A DNA stretch of 64,000 nucleotides. Origin: an uncultured Bacteroidales bacterium. GTDB lineage: Bacteria > Bacteroidota > Bacteroidia > Bacteroidales > F082. Below are positions 61,609 to 64,000 of this stretch, piece by piece. The stretch covers positions 1 through 64,000 of the forward strand of contig CAMHFN010000010.1 of the NCBI GenBank assembly GCA_946184615.1. Reading direction: 5' to 3'. The notes under the pieces were generated by a model. It saw only the letters and a list, made by a program, of their open reading frames with translations. It was not told the origin of the DNA and did not search any database. The position numbers were made by a program, and so were the translations under genes. Each line of letters starts with the position of its first letter. The first letter of the stretch is position 1.

Positions 61609-62202
61609 TCAAAAGATGCGTGTATGGGTAGCGATGGAATAGGCGTATCGTTTTTCGTTATTGACAAAAGTTGTTACGTGCTCGTCACCAAGTAACAACT
61701 CATGGAGATCGTGGGTAATCCCCGTCCCCCTTAATTTGAATACCGCCTCTTTCTTGGTCCAATATTCGGTGAAGGTTCTGATGGGATCACCACTCTCTTG
61801 GATGATGCGCCGTTCCTCTTCGTTCATGGTGTAGCGCAAAAGACTATCGCTGGCTTCCCGATAGCTCTCAATGTCAATGCCTATGGGTTGATCGGAAACC
61901 ACTACGGCGATGCCGTTTTTGCAGTGGCTGAGATTGAAATGCACGTCAGGATGGTCTCTTAAGAATGGCTTGCCGTGCTCGTTATATCCAAAGTGGAATG
62001 GATGTGTGAGGCCTTGTCGTTCAAGCATCTCTCGGAGCATTACATAGGATTTGAGACAGGCAAATTGCCCGAACAAGTGCTTGTAGCCCAATGCTTCTTC
62101 GCGGCGCTCCTCCGAAACCAAAGGCAACAATCGTTGAATCTCCTCTTCGGAAATCACCGCCATGTTATCAAATACATAGACCTCTATTCCCAAATAATCC
62201 AC
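61609..62202 (-). CDS. 4'-phosphopantetheinyl transferase superfamily protein
   Basis: 197 residues, Sfp-like in outline though short. It attaches the CoA phosphopantetheine arm to carrier proteins. Motifs: HFNLSHCKNGIAVVVSDQPIGIDIESY (Mg-binding D and E) and FTEYWTKKEAVFKLRGTGI (WxxKEAxxK). The GTG at 62202 gives an N-terminus (YLGIEVYVFDNM) resembling Bacteroidota homologues; an internal ATG at 62163 would remove the first strand. It follows atpG after 14 bases, which are a heptanucleotide array. Confidence 0.87.
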   Translation of the reverse strand: MDYLGIEVYVFDNMAVISEEEIQRLLPLVSEERREEALGYKHLFGQFACLKSYVMLREMLERQGLTHPFHFGYNEHGKPFLRDHPDVHFNLSHCKNGIAVVVSDQPIGIDIESYREASDSLLRYTMNEEERRIIQESGDPIRTFTEYWTKKEAVFKLRGTGITHDLHELLLGDEHVTTFVNNEKRYAYSIATHTRIF

Positions 62203-62223
62203 TTCCCGTTCTCCGTTTAATGA
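62203..62223 (-). repeat. Heptanucleotide array between atpG and the PPTase gene
   Basis: On the minus strand CATTAAA, CGGAGAA, CGGGAAG: the first unit holds the atpG stop and the array abuts the GTG start of the PPTase gene. The CGGAGAA unit equals the unit repeated inside the HU/SPOR gene. Confidence 0.6.
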
Positions 62224-63101
62224 TTCAGCGCTTCGGCACCGCCGACGATATCAATCAATTCGCTGGTGATAACATTTTGGCGGGCGCGGTTATACTCGCG
62301 TCGTAGTTCTTGAAGTAGGGTGGAAGCATTGTCGGATGCGATGAGCATGGCGGTCATTCGGGCTCCGTGTTCAGCGGTCATGGCATCGAGCATCACGGCA
62401 TAGAAAACAGTGCGTATTACCTTGGGTATCAATGCGTTGACGAAGGCTTCCTTGGAGGGTTCCACCAAATAATCGTAGGTTATTGATGCGGAGTCCCTAT
62501 GGGTTGCGATAGTGGTCGCCAAAGGCAATACGATCTCTGTCTTAGGCTGTTGCACACCTGCGTTTTTATGATGGTTATAGACCATCACCACTCGGTCGAT
62601 GTGATGTTGGAGGAATTGTTCTACCAGTTGGTCGCTGAGTTGAGTGGTCAGCTCAAACGACAATTCTTCACTGACGCTTTTGTGAGAGGAAGTCACTGGG
62701 ATGTTGTTTTTTTCAGCAAACTCTATGATTTTTTTCCCAAATAGGTGGACCTCCACGTGATCAGGACCCAATGCATTGGCATAGTCAGAGTAGGTCTTGA
62801 GGAACACTTTGGTGACGTTGGCATTGTAGACGCCACAGAGTCCTGAACTAGAGGAGAATGCAAGAAGAGCGATGCGTTTCGGTTCGCGTTGTTCGGCCAA
62901 AGGGATGCTCACCGACTCTTCCAAGGTGCCAAGATAGTTGGAAAGGGCCTCGTTGAGTTTATTTTTGTAAGGAAGAAAACGCAAGGTGGTGTTCTCCGAC
63001 TTCTTCAACTTGGCGGCGGCGACCATTTTCATGGCATTGGTAATCTTTTCCGTGGAAGCTACGGAAGCGATACGGGCTCGTATTTCTTTCAGGTTGCTCA
63101 T
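62217..63101 (-). CDS. atpG: F1 ATP synthase gamma subunit
   Basis: 294 residues. Central rotor stalk of the F1 motor. N-terminal helix LKEIRARIASVASTEKITNAMKMVAAAKLKK and C-terminal helix EHGARMTAMLIASDNASTLLQELRREYNRARQNVITSELIDIVGGAEAL are the conserved coiled-coil; the Rossmann-like middle includes LLAFSSSSGLCGVYNANV. Located directly after atpA (21 bases). A purine-rich AGGGGGA lies 8 bases before ATG, possibly a Shine-Dalgarno. Confidence 0.96.
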   Translation of the reverse strand: MSNLKEIRARIASVASTEKITNAMKMVAAAKLKKSENTTLRFLPYKNKLNEALSNYLGTLEESVSIPLAEQREPKRIALLAFSSSSGLCGVYNANVTKVFLKTYSDYANALGPDHVEVHLFGKKIIEFAEKNNIPVTSSHKSVSEELSFELTTQLSDQLVEQFLQHHIDRVVMVYNHHKNAGVQQPKTEIVLPLATTIATHRDSASITYDYLVEPSKEAFVNALIPKVIRTVFYAVMLDAMTAEHGARMTAMLIASDNASTLLQELRREYNRARQNVITSELIDIVGGAEALNH

Positions 63102-63122
63102 GTTGTCAATCCCCCTGCTACA

Positions 63123-64000
63123 CTATGCCGAGACACATTGTTCTGCTGTTTCTTTTAACGTTTTTTTGATTTCATCATTGACGATGCCTTGCTTCAATTG
63201 GTCTAAGACATCTTTATGCTTGATTTCCAATATGTTGAGGAACTGTTTCTCGAACTCATGTACCTTGTTAAGAGGTATGTTGCTGAACAGTCCGTTGGTA
63301 CCGCAGAAGATGATAGCCACCTGTTTTTCGACCGGCATGGGACTGTATTGGGGTTGTTTAAGCAACTCCACGTTTTTGCGTCCTTTGTCGAGGATAGCGA
63401 GGGTGGCAGCATCGAGTTCGGCACCGAAACGAGCAAAGGCTTCCATCTCGCGGAACTGGGCTTGGTCGAGTTTGAGGGTTCCAGCGATTTTCTTCATGGA
63501 CTTGATTTGAGCATTACCACCTACTCTAGATACGGAGATACCCACATTAATGGCAGGCCTGACACCTGCATTGAAGAGGCTCGTCTCAAGGAAGATTTGT
63601 CCATCAGTGATCGAGATGACGTTCGTGGGAATGTACGCTGAGACATCACCGGCTTGTGTTTCGATGATAGGTAATGCCGTCATGGAACCGCCTCCTTTAA
63701 CGAGGTCTTTGATGGAATCGGGAAGATCGTTCATCTGTCGTGCCACATCGTCGTTTTTGATGATTTTGGCAGCGCGTTCGAGTAGGCGGCTATGGAGGTA
63801 GAAAATGTCGCCCGGATAGGCCTCACGTCCTGGGGGTCGGCGTAGGATAAGGGATACTTCGCGGTAGGCCACAGCTTGTTTGGAGAGGTCGTCGTAAATG
63901 ACCAGGGCATGTCGTCCAGTGTCACGGAAGTACTCGGCAATGGCGGCACCGGCATAAGGGGCGTAGAACTGCATGGCAGCAGGATCAGAGGCTGTTGCCG
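63123..64000 (-). CDS. atpA: F1 ATP synthase alpha subunit (5' end outside window)
   Basis: The frame is open through base 64000, giving the C-terminal 292 residues or so. Motifs: [70 protein letters not shown] and [20 protein letters not shown], the alpha-subunit catalytic-interface signature (PAxNVGxSVSRVGG). The extended loop [17 protein letters not shown] is longer than in E. coli, as in other Bacteroidota alpha subunits. The P-loop lies upstream of the window. Followed by atpG and the PPTase gene. Confidence 0.97.
   Translation of the reverse strand, partial: ATASDPAAMQFYAPYAGAAIAEYFRDTGRHALVIYDDLSKQAVAYREVSLILRRPPGREAYPGDIFYLHSRLLERAAKIIKNDDVARQMNDLPDSIKDLVKGGGSMTALPIIETQAGDVSAYIPTNVISITDGQIFLETSLFNAGVRPAINVGISVSRVGGNAQIKSMKKIAGTLKLDQAQFREMEAFARFGAELDAATLAILDKGRKNVELLKQPQYSPMPVEKQVAIIFCGTNGLFSNIPLNKVHEFEKQFLNILEIKHKDVLDQLKQGIVNDEIKKTLKETAEQCVSA

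Overview
The window is one continuous, gene-dense stretch of a Bacteroidota (Bacteroidales-like) chromosome, probably from an uncultured gut or rumen lineage. Supporting signs are promoters of the TAnnTTTG type, almost no Shine-Dalgarno sequences, type IX secretion (T9SS) cargo with both type A and type B sorting tails, BACON domains, a GldA-type ABC ATPase, a DUF4294 protein, a SAM-II type leader on metK and a SUF-only iron-sulfur system. T9SS cargo argues against Bacteroides itself. The species cannot be named from sequence alone.

Layout. 1-8.3 kb: 3' part of secA facing a minus-strand operon (PHP-domain protein, GT39 glycosyltransferase, pepT, LTA-synthase-like phosphotransferase). 8.4-13.2 kb: sufBCDSE. 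13.3-15.1 kb: a minus-strand unit (LicA-like kinase, MIP18/SufT-like protein, DUF1566-like exported protein). 15.2-16.0 kb: tRNA-Ala(CGC) with a degraded serine-recombinase C-terminus read antisense through it, the scar of an integrative element. 16.1-19.4 kb: mfd. 19.5-22.4 kb: an AT-richer GtrA/GtrB/DUF6056 glycosylation module. 22.4-24.4 kb: solitary hutU. 24.5-27.9 kb: CHU_C-tailed protein, DUF1573 lipoprotein, yajC, ybbR, coaE. 27.9-36.6 kb: large secreted proteins (a nuclease, a T9SS type A protein, a BACON-repeat protein and a tiny tail-anchored protein). 36.8-44.9 kb: GT2, then tgt, lptG-like, deoxynucleoside kinase, kdsB, HU/SPOR protein, trmB and a HerA-like ATPase. 44.9-49.0 kb: pcm, an oxidoreductase, a lipoprotein and a polyprenyl-phosphate sugar transferase. 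49.0-53.3 kb: tRNA-His, then tRNA-Leu-tig-clpP-clpX-DUF4294. 53.4-56.1 kb: oppC-like permease, ruvX, def, TPR lipoprotein. 56.1-58.6 kb: metK with its leader, and gldA. 58.6-61.5 kb: rplM-rpsI-rpsB-tsf. 61.6-64 kb: PPTase and atpG, and the 3' part of atpA.

Most genes are housekeeping or cell-surface genes in short operons. No gap between genes exceeds 300 bases. I see no CRISPR array, intact insertion sequence or rRNA gene.

The most unusual pattern is a family of short, degenerate tandem arrays with a 7-nucleotide period. At least 17 lie in 64 kb. Most sit directly after a stop codon or across it, but some lie inside coding sequence: twice inside mfd, at the mfd 3' end, and in the HU/SPOR protein, where they become 7-residue peptide repeats. 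Other points of interest are the two-unit WRGSL C-terminal module shared by two secreted proteins, a short SufD, promoters placed so close to ATG that the mRNAs should be leaderless, and a tRNA-Leu with an encoded CCA that appears to be co-transcribed with tig.
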